From Oxalobacter formigenes (GTDB lineage: Bacteria > Pseudomonadota > Gammaproteobacteria > Burkholderiales > Burkholderiaceae_D), in NCBI GenBank assembly GCA_019424645.1, contig JAHYZB010000013.1, forward strand, positions 1 through 20,211: 20,211 nt of DNA, read 5' to 3'. This document shows positions 6,368 to 13,602 of the stretch, in pieces (the stretch's first letter is position 1; each line of letters starts with the position of its first letter). The notes under the pieces were generated by a model that saw only the letters and a list, made by a program, of their open reading frames with translations, was not told the DNA's origin and did not search any database. The translations under genes were made by a program, and so were the position numbers.

Positions 6368-7486
6368 TTAAATGTCTTTGCTGTCCAGATAGCCGACTAT
6401 GTCCAGATTGAAGCCGGTTGTCATGGAAGGCATTTTCTTGGGATTGGCCAACAGTTTCATTTTGCCGACACCGATATCCCGCAGAATTTGCGCGCCGATT
6501 CCGTGATTTCGAATGATTTCACTTGTTGCTGACGTTGAATCGTTCGTTTTTTGTTTGCCCAGAGCGTTGAAATTGTCGACAAATGATCCTGCCGATTCTT
6601 CACTACAGTTCAATAATACAAGTATTCCACGTTCGGATGCATGTATTTTTTTCATGGAATCCTGAAGGTTCCATGAATGTGACGTGAAACGGGTTTCGAT
6701 AAGATCCATCAGGGAAAGAGGCTGATGGACCCTGACGAGTGTTTCTTCATCTGATGTAATGGTACCTTTGACAAGAGCCAGATGGACGGACTGGCTTGGT
6801 TTATCGCGATAAACGATACCGTGAAATGCACCCGCAGCAGTATTCAGTTCGTTTTCGGCAATTCGTTCGATAATGCTTTCATGCTGGTTACGATAGCTGA
6901 TGAGGTCGGCAATAGTGCCAATTTTGAGCTTGTGTTTATCAGCGAATTCAAGCAGCTCTGGCAGGCGTGCCATCGAGCCGTCTTCATTCATGATTTCGCA
7001 AATGACGCTTGCCGGAGTCAGGCCAGCTAACGCTGTCAGATCGCATCCGGCTTCGGTGTGGCCTGCTCTCATCAAGACACCGCCGTCTTTTGCGGTAATC
7101 GGAAAGATATGCCCTGGCTGGACGATGTCTTGCGGTTTTGCGTTTTTCGCTGCGGCAACGGCAACGGTATGAGCGCGGTCGTAGGCTGAAATACCGGTTG
7201 TCACGCCTTCGGCTGCCTCGATCGATGTGGTGAATGCCGTGTTGTAAGAGCTGCGGTTGTCACGTGCCATCGGGGCGAGACCCAATTGATCGCATCGTTC
7301 TTTCGTAAGCGTCAGGCAAACCAGGCCGCGGGCATATTTAGCCATGAAGTTGATGGCTTCAGGGGTGATGAAATCAGCGGCAATCATCAGGTCACCCTCG
7401 TTTTCACGATCTTCATCGTCAACCAGAATAACCATGCGGCCAGCGCGTAGCTCATCAATAATTTCTTGTGTAGGGGAAATGGACAT
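6368..7486 (-). CDS. ribB: 3,4-dihydroxy-2-butanone-4-phosphate synthase with degenerate GTP cyclohydrolase II domain (RibBX type)
   Basis: Converts ribulose 5-phosphate to 3,4-dihydroxy-2-butanone 4-phosphate plus formate, one branch of riboflavin synthesis. Residues 1 to about 200 are a complete RibB domain: DDEDRENEGD (23-32) binds metal and substrate, and GHTEAGCDL (142-150) is the second catalytic motif. Residues about 205-372 align in outline with GTP cyclohydrolase II (LVRVHQPLSLMDL, HGIGAQILRDIGV) but lack the LRCDCG zinc-binding cysteines, so this half should not be a GTP cyclohydrolase. Such RibBX hybrids are known in proteobacteria, where the second half affects RibB activity. A true RibA is expected elsewhere. 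It leads the operon with ribH and nusB. A hairpin includes its SD. Confidence 0.95.
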   Translation of the reverse strand: MSISPTQEIIDELRAGRMVILVDDEDRENEGDLMIAADFITPEAINFMAKYARGLVCLTLTKERCDQLGLAPMARDNRSSYNTAFTTSIEAAEGVTTGISAYDRAHTVAVAAAKNAKPQDIVQPGHIFPITAKDGGVLMRAGHTEAGCDLTALAGLTPASVICEIMNEDGSMARLPELLEFADKHKLKIGTIADLISYRNQHESIIERIAENELNTAAGAFHGIVYRDKPSQSVHLALVKGTITSDEETLVRVHQPLSLMDLIETRFTSHSWNLQDSMKKIHASERGILVLLNCSEESAGSFVDNFNALGKQKTNDSTSATSEIIRNHGIGAQILRDIGVGKMKLLANPKKMPSMTTGFNLDIVGYLDSKDI

Positions 7487-7490
7487 AAGT

Positions 7491-7505
7491 GGTTCCTTTG
7501 GAACC
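7491..7505 (-). promoter_or_regulatory. Hairpin enclosing the ribB Shine-Dalgarno sequence
   Basis: On the - strand GGTTCC-AAA-GGAACC forms a 6-bp stem with a 3-nt loop, four bases before the ribB ATG. The only SD-like sequence (AAAGGA) is in the loop and 3' arm, so folding would block ribosome binding. No FMN riboswitch consensus is seen upstream. Confidence 0.45.
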
Positions 7506-7618
7506 CTCTATTTTAAATGAATATCTTCCAAACAGGCATATTTACTTGTTTGAAGGGAGTGAAAACATTTTTGAGCAGAGGAGACTGCGTTTCGTGCCGC
7601 TGGATTACAGGATGGTGC

Positions 7619-7659
7619 AAAAAACAAACTCCATGAAATCCCTAAGAATTTCATGGAGT
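7619..7659 (-). terminator. Rho-independent terminator of mnmE
   Basis: On the - strand, 16 bases after the mnmE stop codon, ACTCCATGAAAT and ATTTCATGGAGT form a perfect 12-bp stem with an 8-nt loop, followed by TTTG and a run of six T. It isolates mnmE from the ribB operon. Confidence 0.9.
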
Positions 7660-7675
7660 GATTGATGCATGAGAA

Positions 7676-9064
7676 TTACTTGCCGATGCAAAAACGGGAG
7701 AATATCAGGCCGAGAAGGTCGTCAGACGTGAATTCGCCTGTAATGCTGTTCAAGGCATCCTGAGCCAGCCTCAATTCTTCAGCCAGCAGGTCGATGGACG
7801 GATTGGCCGCTGTCGCGTGTTCTGATGCGATTGCCAGATGCTGTTCGGCTACTTTCATGGCGGTCAGATGACGTTCACGGGCAAGATAAGTCGATTCGCC
7901 CGTTTGTGTCCAGCCTGCGATTTTCAACAGTTCATCTCTCAACAGGTCAATGCCCTGTTCTGTCTGGGTCGACAGATAAACCTGCGTGATGCCGAACATG
8001 GAATCAACGGAAGGCCTGTGCCCGGAAATGTCGATTTTGTTCCAGATCTGGATGACAGGAATGTTTTCCGGGAAGTCGGCAGCGATTTTTTCATCTGCGC
8101 GGGTTGGCCCAAGACTGGCATCGAGCAAATGCAGGATAACGTCTGCCTTGCCGATTTCTGTCCATGTCCTTTCGATACCGATTCGTTCGACTTCATCTTC
8201 CGCACTATTTGCACGAATGCCCGCTGTATCGATCAGTGTGACGGGAACACCTTCAATCTGGATGGTTTCGGTAATTTTGTCGCGTGTCGTTCCTGCTATC
8301 GGGGTGACGATGGCGACATTGGAACCGGCCAGTGTATTCAATAAAGACGATTTGCCGACATTGGTCTGGCCTGCCAGTACGACATGAATGCCTTCCCTTA
8401 ACAATGCACCCTGCGCGGACTGGGCAATGATGGCTGCAAGTGCTTCCTGAATGTTGGTGATTTTTCCCTCGACATTTTCCTTTTTCAGGAAATCAATGTC
8501 TTCCTCAGGGAAGTCGAGTGAGGATTCAACCATCATGCGCAATTGAATGATATTGGCAACCAGCTCGTGAATTTCTTTTGAAAAGACGCCTGACAGGGAG
8601 CGGGAGGCTGAACGAACCGCTTCTTCTGTCGTTGCATCGATCAGGTCGGCGATTGCTTCAGCCTGTGCAAGGTCGATCCGGTCATTCAAAAAGGCGCGAC
8701 GGGTGAATTCACCAGGCTCAGCCATCCGGAGATCGAATTTCTCGCCTGCCTCAAGACATCTTTTCAAAACCATCTGCAATACCGTGGTTCCACCATGACC
8801 CTGCAATTCGAGAACATCTTCCCCGGTAAAGGAATTCGGTGCATTGAAATAGATGGCAAGACCTTCATCAATGATGGATTTATCGGCATCCAGAAAAGGC
8901 AGGAAATGAGCGTAACGGGGAGTTAATGGCAAATCGGCCATTGTGTCTTTGAAAAGCTCGTTAATGAGAGGTTCCAGATTTTTGCCTGAGATGCGAACAA
9001 TGCCGACACCTCCTCGTCCCGGTGGAGTGGCTATTGCAACGATAGGAGAAGAATCAGTTTTCAT
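7676..9064 (-). CDS. mnmE: tRNA uridine-5-carboxymethylaminomethyl modification GTPase MnmE (TrmE)
   Basis: Works with MnmG to modify U34 of certain tRNAs, using a folate one-carbon unit. The protein is 462 residues, full length. The N-terminal folate-binding domain (1 to about 120) starts with IVAIATPPGRGGVGIVRISG. The helical domain carries an embedded G domain with G1 GQTNVGKSS (232-240), G2 PIAGTTRD (255-262), G3 DTAG (279-282) and G4 NKID (342-345). The C-terminus ends in FCIGK, with the conserved cysteine at 459. The ATG lacks a clear SD. It is transcribed divergently from the aminotransferase gene across a 335-bp spacer and has its own terminator. In many proteobacteria the yidC/rpmH cluster is adjacent; it is not here. 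Confidence 0.97.
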   Translation of the reverse strand: MKTDSSPIVAIATPPGRGGVGIVRISGKNLEPLINELFKDTMADLPLTPRYAHFLPFLDADKSIIDEGLAIYFNAPNSFTGEDVLELQGHGGTTVLQMVLKRCLEAGEKFDLRMAEPGEFTRRAFLNDRIDLAQAEAIADLIDATTEEAVRSASRSLSGVFSKEIHELVANIIQLRMMVESSLDFPEEDIDFLKKENVEGKITNIQEALAAIIAQSAQGALLREGIHVVLAGQTNVGKSSLLNTLAGSNVAIVTPIAGTTRDKITETIQIEGVPVTLIDTAGIRANSAEDEVERIGIERTWTEIGKADVILHLLDASLGPTRADEKIAADFPENIPVIQIWNKIDISGHRPSVDSMFGITQVYLSTQTEQGIDLLRDELLKIAGWTQTGESTYLARERHLTAMKVAEQHLAIASEHATAANPSIDLLAEELRLAQDALNSITGEFTSDDLLGLIFSRFCIGK

Positions 9065-9399
9065 CGTAGATTATCTATCAAAACAGGTTGTCATAACTGA
9101 TGGTTATTTTTCTAATGCATTATCCTTGCTGTGGCGGAAAATGAAAAGTCTTAGAGTGAATTGTTCGGTGTGAACGTGTTATTTTTTACAAAGTTTCGGG
9201 ATGTTCAGGCTAATGTTGCCGGCTGACAAATTTGTATTGATGTAAAAATAGTGAATTTATCTGTCATGAAGGCAAGATAAGTATAAAATTCTCTTTTAAG
9301 CTGTATTCCCTTATAACAAATCAGGCCTCTGAAGTTTTTCCTGAAACCGGGAATGGCAGTTTTGTTTTCTGATTTAAATTTTTATAGTGGAGTCATGGA
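9065..9399. other. Divergent intergenic region between mnmE and the aminotransferase gene
   Basis: AT-rich 335-bp spacer that must hold promoters for both directions. For the + strand, TATAAA (9282-9287) and TATAAC (9312-9317) are possible -10 boxes, but neither has a convincing -35 at 17 bp. I see no ArgR-type box with two TGAAT half sites, no hairpin with a T-run and no plausible coding frame. Confidence 0.4.
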
Positions 9400-10653
9400 A
9401 TGAATGCCCCGGCAAATACTTCGGTCGACAATAATGAAAAGACAGTCAATCGCCAGACTTTTGATGAAGTGATGGTGCCTGTATTTGCACCTAACGCATT
9501 CATTCCTGTTCGAGGATCAGGTCTTGATCTCTGGGATCAGAATGGCAAGCATTATCTCGACCTGACTGGCGGTATCGCCGTTTCCGGTTTGGGACACGCG
9601 CCTGCCGAGCTGGTGGAAGCATTGACCGATCAGGCAAAAAAACTGTGGCATGTCAGCAATTACTTTACCAATGAGCCTGTCCTGAAGTTGGCAAAAGCTC
9701 TGACGGACGCCACTTTTGCCGAGAAAGTATTTTTCTGTAATTCCGGTGGCGAAGCGAATGAAGCGGCTTTCAAACTGGCACGTAAATGGGCACACAATCA
9801 TTTTGGCGCAAAGAAGAGTCGCATTGTTTCCTGTTTGCATTCCTTTCATGGAAGAACCCTCTTTACCGTTACAGTGGGCGGACAATCGAAATACACCGAA
9901 GGTTTCGAGCCTTTGCCGCAACAAATCGATCACATTCCGTTTAACGACATTGATGCCGCCCGTGCGGCGATAGGTGACGATGTCTGTGCCGTTGTAGTTG
10001 AACCGGTTCAGGGCGAAGGGGGAATCCTTCCTGCAAGCGTTGAGTATCTGAATGCGTTGCGCCAGATTTGTAACGAAAAAAATGCATTGCTGATTTTCGA
10101 CGAAATCCAGTGCGGCATGGGACGAACAGGCGATCTTTTTGCCTATATGGGATATGGCATTACGCCAGATATCATGACCTCTGCCAAAGCGCTTGGAAAC
10201 GGTTTCCCTATTGCGGCGATGCTGACGACAACGGAGATCGCCAGTGCTTTTTCAGTCGGCTCCCACGGAACGACATACGGCGGAAATCCTTTGGCAGCTG
10301 CTGTTGCATGCAAGGTTATGGAGATCATCAATACACCGGAATTTCTGTCTCGTATTGCCGATGCAGGCAACAAACTGAAAGCAAGTCTGGAAAGTGTTGT
10401 GGCTGATTATCCGGATGTTTTTGCCGGTGTTCGCGGGAAAGGTCTGATGCTTGGCCTGGTGATGTCGGACAAATATCATGGCAAGGCTGCTGAAATAACC
10501 GCTGCCGCTGCAGAGCAGGGCTTGCTCTTGTTATTGGCCGGTTATGACGTTATTCGCTATGTTCCTGCACTTGTCATCAAGGATGAGCACATCGTGCAAG
10601 GTGAAAAACTGCTGCGTCAATCGCTGGATGCATGGCTGAAGGTTTCTGCCTGA
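9400..10653 (+). CDS. argD: Acetylornithine/succinylornithine-type aminotransferase (PLP, class III)
   Basis: Transfers the delta-amino group between N-acetylornithine and 2-oxoglutarate in arginine metabolism; relatives also act on succinylornithine or diaminopimelate precursors. The protein is 417 residues, fold type I. NSGGEANEAAFKLAR (114-128) and SFHGRT (148-153) bind PLP phosphate and ring, D234 in FDEIQCGMGRTG contacts the pyridine nitrogen, and K263 in TSAKALGNGFP is the Schiff-base lysine. GSHGTTYGGNPLA is characteristic of ArgD/AstC rather than of GABA transaminase. GGAG seven bases upstream sets the start. No arginine genes are next to it, so biosynthetic versus catabolic use is undecided. 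The gene is followed by a strong stem-loop. Confidence 0.85.
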   Translation: MNAPANTSVDNNEKTVNRQTFDEVMVPVFAPNAFIPVRGSGLDLWDQNGKHYLDLTGGIAVSGLGHAPAELVEALTDQAKKLWHVSNYFTNEPVLKLAKALTDATFAEKVFFCNSGGEANEAAFKLARKWAHNHFGAKKSRIVSCLHSFHGRTLFTVTVGGQSKYTEGFEPLPQQIDHIPFNDIDAARAAIGDDVCAVVVEPVQGEGGILPASVEYLNALRQICNEKNALLIFDEIQCGMGRTGDLFAYMGYGITPDIMTSAKALGNGFPIAAMLTTTEIASAFSVGSHGTTYGGNPLAAAVACKVMEIINTPEFLSRIADAGNKLKASLESVVADYPDVFAGVRGKGLMLGLVMSDKYHGKAAEITAAAAEQGLLLLLAGYDVIRYVPALVIKDEHIVQGEKLLRQSLDAWLKVSA

Positions 10654-10661
10654 AATGACAA

Positions 10662-10687
10662 GGGCTCAAAATGTGTATTTTGAGCCC
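10662..10687 (+). terminator. Stem-loop between convergent aminotransferase and HTH genes
   Basis: GGGCTCAAAAT and ATTTTGAGCCC form a perfect 11-bp stem with a 4-nt loop, 8 bases after the argD stop codon. Neither strand has a real T-run after it. The position between convergent genes fits a bidirectional transcription end or an mRNA-stabilising hairpin. Confidence 0.6.
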
Positions 10688-10727
10688 AATAGATGTAAAA
10701 ACCATAATCTCAGAAATCCGTCTGATC

Positions 10728-11057
10728 TCAGACGTCTGTTGATCTTTTGGGTTTGAACTGTTTATCGCTAATGCGGAATTTGGAACGGCGATCGCCCATC
10801 AGTCTGCGTAATTCCTTGATACTCAAGTCGCTGACTTCATGCATGCGAATCAGTAATGATGCGCCAACAGGCAACCGATTGTGTCTGATTTTGCTGATAA
10901 CGGGAGGAGCAACTTCCAGCGCACGCGACAATGCAGCATCATTTTTAAGATTCAGGTGGACAATCAAGGTATCCAGCAGACGGTTGGGATCATATATACG
11001 ATCTTCCAGGCGTTCTTCTCCTGCTTGTATTGTTGGATTTTTGGCTTTGTTCGTCAT
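10728..11057 (-). CDS. Small helix-turn-helix (XRE/Cro-like) DNA-binding protein
   Basis: A 109-residue protein with a central helix-turn-helix domain (about 28-88): LLDTLIVHLNLKNDAALSRALEV gives the first helices, APPVISKIRHNRLPVGASLLIRMHEV resembles a Cro-type recognition helix and its support, and LSIKELRRLMG closes the fold. The N-terminus (MTNKAKNPTIQAGEERLED) is polar and the C-terminus (RRSKFRISDKQFKPKRS) basic. It has no sensor domain. Similar small regulators without known targets occur in Burkholderiales. An AGGA sequence nine bases upstream serves as RBS. A 19-bp dyad lies about 110 bases upstream and could be its own operator, but this is inference. Confidence 0.75.
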   Translation of the reverse strand: MTNKAKNPTIQAGEERLEDRIYDPNRLLDTLIVHLNLKNDAALSRALEVAPPVISKIRHNRLPVGASLLIRMHEVSDLSIKELRRLMGDRRSKFRISDKQFKPKRSTDV

Positions 11058-11168
11058 GTTAAAAAATCCTGTTTTGTATAATTCACTATCTTTGCATAAA
11101 TAAAACTGTTTCTGACAAAGTATATTTAGTGTGAATACCGTGAGGAAACTGGCAAAAATGTTCCCGTC

Positions 11169-11187
11169 ACGTTAAGTTGCTTAACGT
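11169..11187. promoter_or_regulatory. Operator-like perfect dyad upstream of the HTH gene
   Basis: ACGTTAAG-TTG-CTTAACGT is a perfect 8-bp inverted repeat with a 3-bp centre, the size expected for a dimeric HTH regulator. It lies in an AT-rich spacer 112 bp upstream of the HTH protein start and 166 bp past the end of the transglycosylase gene. No T-run follows, so it is not a terminator. Confidence 0.45.
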
Positions 11188-11282
11188 CAATATCGTCTAT
11201 TTTCTTTAACTGATCAAGACTTTTTTCAATTTCGAATCTGTCGAATAGATAAAAAGAGTAAATCTTGCATCAATTCAACAAG

Positions 11283-11313
11283 TTTATAATTTTATAATTT
11301 TAACAATTATAAA
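11283..11313. repeat. AT-only direct and inverted repeat downstream of the transglycosylase gene
   Basis: TTTATAAT occurs twice in tandem (11283-11298). The second copy, extended to TTTATAATT, is a perfect 9-bp inverted repeat with AATTATAAA (11305-11313) around a 5-bp spacer. It lies 40 bases past the stop codon of the - strand transglycosylase gene. It could be a weak transcript end or a flexible DNA site. Confidence 0.4.
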
Positions 11314-11352
11314 TAAAGAGAAAAAGATGACAGAAAGGTAATAAATTGTAAG

Positions 11353-12480
11353 TTACTCTATGTAACGTCCTGTTTTTTCGTATAAAACTTTTTTGCCAAG
11401 TTCGATAACTGACATGGCGTAGAAATAGCTTCGGTTGTAATGGGTGATGGCAAAGAAGTTATCCGTGCCGATCCGGTATTCAGTCGGGTATGGCCCGTTT
11501 GGCAGGTCAACAAGACCGTAAAGAAGATTGTCAGGCGCGTCCGGACTTGTTGAAATACATTGTGTGTTCAATTCTTTTATAGTGTATGTTGCCTTCAGTC
11601 CCTGATTGAACAGAGTTGCCGGTAGCGGGCAATCCATCTCCGCTTCTGCCATGAAAATAACAGGTTGACCGGTTTTCCAGCCATGCTGTTTCAAAAAGTT
11701 GGCCACGCTGCCAATGGCATCAATGGGGGAATTTTCCAGATCGATTTTTCCGTCTTCATCGAAATCAACGGCATAGGCACGGATGCTGCCCGGCATGAAT
11801 TGAGGCCAGCCAATGGCTCCGGCATACGATCCGTAGATACTTAACGGGTCTACCTGGTTTTGGGAGCTTAACAGAAGGAATTGTTCGAGCTCCTTGCGGA
11901 AAAATTCCTGTCGGCTGGCCTTGTTGGGCGTATCAGGATAGTAAAAGGCCAGCGTGGTTAATGCATCGAGTGTCCGGAAACGGCCGGTGTCTTTTCCGTA
12001 AATGGTTTCAATACCGATAATGCCGACGATAATGTAGGCAGGAACCCCGTATTTTTTTTCGGCCTTGTCGAGATATTTTTCATACTTGTTCCAGAAACGG
12101 ACGCCAGCGTTGACCCGGACAGGTTCGATCATTCTTTGCCGATAAGCCTGCCAGTTTTTTGTTTTGCCTGAAGTCGACGGTTTCATCAGCCTGATTGCGG
12201 TATGATTAACGCTTGTTTTTTTGAAAAGGCAATTTAAACTGTTTTTATCGACACTGTATTTTGTTGAAAAGTGGTCGATGAAATCGGCCAGTGGTGGTTC
12301 GATCGTAAATAGCTTACCCGTTTCACCAATCCCGGCAGAACCGGGTATGGCCGATGAAAAACATGCCGATTCGGGTTTGCCGGAGTCTTTTTGGGATATC
12401 TGTCCGAAACAAACAAGCGGAAACAGGATCAAAAGAAAGAAAAACGGGGCAGCTTTTCTGCCGGAATTAAATATCATCAT
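11353..12480 (-). CDS. mltB: MltB-type lytic murein transglycosylase B
   Basis: Cleaves the glycan strand of peptidoglycan to 1,6-anhydro ends in the periplasm. From the chosen start the protein has 375 residues. Residues 1-26 form an export signal (RK, then a hydrophobic PFFFLLILFPLVCFG). The Cys there is not in a canonical lipobox (PLVC), so lipidation as in E. coli MltB is uncertain. The catalytic Glu is E158 in GIIGIETIYG. YAGAIGWPQFMPGS and the EF-hand-like DFDEDGKIDLENS followed by AIGSVANFLKQHGW are family signatures. The long open frame continues to a TTG at 12543, but that overlaps a candidate -35 box, and an ATGATG at 12480/12477 gives a sensible signal peptide. The ORF ends IGTDNFFAITHYNRSYFYA as expected. 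Confidence 0.92.
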   Translation of the reverse strand: MMIFNSGRKAAPFFFLLILFPLVCFGQISQKDSGKPESACFSSAIPGSAGIGETGKLFTIEPPLADFIDHFSTKYSVDKNSLNCLFKKTSVNHTAIRLMKPSTSGKTKNWQAYRQRMIEPVRVNAGVRFWNKYEKYLDKAEKKYGVPAYIIVGIIGIETIYGKDTGRFRTLDALTTLAFYYPDTPNKASRQEFFRKELEQFLLLSSQNQVDPLSIYGSYAGAIGWPQFMPGSIRAYAVDFDEDGKIDLENSPIDAIGSVANFLKQHGWKTGQPVIFMAEAEMDCPLPATLFNQGLKATYTIKELNTQCISTSPDAPDNLLYGLVDLPNGPYPTEYRIGTDNFFAITHYNRSYFYAMSVIELGKKVLYEKTGRYIE

Positions 12481-12497
12481 TGGATGAAATACGGGGA

Positions 12498-12594
12498 CAA
12501 TCCATCGAAAAATGAAGTATAACGACTGAAATGAGTTGCGCAATATAAAAAATCAGTTAAACAATTTTTAAACGCTAATTGTATCGATGGATTG
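12498..12594. repeat. Separated 11-bp inverted repeat in the mltB/deacetylase divergent promoter region
   Basis: CAATCCATCGA (12498-12508) and TCGATGGATTG (12584-12594) are exact reverse complements 75 bp apart. They flank the putative mltB promoter and lie between two divergent genes. They may be paired regulator sites or a long-range RNA stem; the function is unknown. Confidence 0.5.
12516..12543 (-). promoter_or_regulatory. Candidate sigma-70 promoter of mltB
   Basis: On the - strand TTGCGC (12543-12538) is followed after 16 bp by TATACT (12521-12516). The -10 is 5/6 to consensus but the -35 only 3/6. The resulting 5' leader to the ATG at 12480 would be about 30 nt. Confidence 0.35.
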
Positions 12595-12664
12595 CTTTTT
12601 GCAATATGCGCTTGAGCTATTGAAGTATTTGTAGAGTTTGACCGATCTCAGGATTCAAGAATAT

Positions 12665-13591
12665 ATGACTACTGCACTTTATTATCATCCGGTTTGTCAG
12701 CTGCATGAGATGGGAGAGAATCATCCGGAAAGTCCGGCGCGCATGCAGGTGATTATGGATGCCTTGAAAGAAAACGGGCTGGACCGTGTTCTGGAATATC
12801 GTTTGTCTCCTGAAGCGACGGAAGAAGATATCCGCCGTGTTCATACGCAGGATATGATTCTGACAGTGAAAAACAATATTCCGGCACCGGGTGAATATTC
12901 TTTTGTGGATGAAACACCTTTAAATGAGTATAGCTGGCAGGCAGCGTTAAGAACGACTGGCGCGGCTGTTGCTGCAACGGATGCTGTTTTGGCAGGTGAA
13001 ATTGAAAATGCATTTTGTATCGAACGTCCTATAGGTCACCACTCAACGATTGGTGAAGCGATGGGTTTTTGTGTTTTCAACAATATCGCTATCGCTGCCA
13101 TGAGGGCAATCAAAATTCATGGATTGAAAAGTGTCGCTATCGTAGATATCGATGTTCATCACGGGAATGGAACTGAATATATCTTTGCTTATGAGCCCAG
13201 CGTTCTGATGGTCAGTTATTATCAGGAGTATTTATACCCTTTTTCCGGCAATGAGAAACAGCGGGTGAATATGGTCAATGTGCCTGTTCCAAAGGGAACC
13301 GGCGGTGATGTCATTCGCAAAGTCGTGACTGAAAAATGGCTTCCCGCCCTGCATCAACACAAGCCGGAGATGATTTTCATTTCTGCCGGTTTCGATGCTC
13401 ACAGGGACGACCCTCTGGGTGATATGAATCTGGTTGAGGAAGATTATGCCTGGATAACGAAACAGGTAATGGATATCGCAGCACAATATAGCCAGAATCG
13501 TGTCGTCAGTTTTTCTGAGGGCGGTTATAACCTGAATGCGTTGGCGAACAGTGTTGTCGCACACGTGAAAACATTGGCACGGGTCGATTAA
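12665..13591 (+). CDS. Histone-deacetylase family (HDAC/acetoin-utilisation type) zinc deacetylase
   Basis: A 308-residue zinc amidohydrolase of the arginase/deacetylase fold; bacterial members remove acetyl groups from lysine side chains, polyamines or related amines. The substrate here is unknown. The charge-relay pair is H125-H126 in RPIGHHSTIGEAMGFC. The zinc ligands are D163 and H165 in DIDVHHGNGT and D244 in SAGFDAHRDDPLGDM, and the transition-state Tyr is Y288 in EGGYNL. All catalytic residues are thus present. ATG at 12665 was chosen because the family begins a few residues before YHPVC...H; an in-frame TTG at 12638 only adds a tail. The SD is weak (AGGA, 11 bases away). The rbgA gene starts 12 bases after its stop codon, so the two are probably co-transcribed. 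Confidence 0.9.
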   Translation: MTTALYYHPVCQLHEMGENHPESPARMQVIMDALKENGLDRVLEYRLSPEATEEDIRRVHTQDMILTVKNNIPAPGEYSFVDETPLNEYSWQAALRTTGAAVAATDAVLAGEIENAFCIERPIGHHSTIGEAMGFCVFNNIAIAAMRAIKIHGLKSVAIVDIDVHHGNGTEYIFAYEPSVLMVSYYQEYLYPFSGNEKQRVNMVNVPVPKGTGGDVIRKVVTEKWLPALHQHKPEMIFISAGFDAHRDDPLGDMNLVEEDYAWITKQVMDIAAQYSQNRVVSFSEGGYNLNALANSVVAHVKTLARVD

Positions 13592-13602
13592 GGATAGAAG
13601 AA

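Noticed and set aside
7487..7675. FMN riboswitch upstream of ribB
   Set aside because: The conserved FMN aptamer segments (AGGGTG-like and ACCGGCGGT-like) are not present on the - strand here.
12481..12543. Longer MltB starting at TTG 12543
   Set aside because: It adds 21 residues before the signal peptide and overlaps a candidate promoter.
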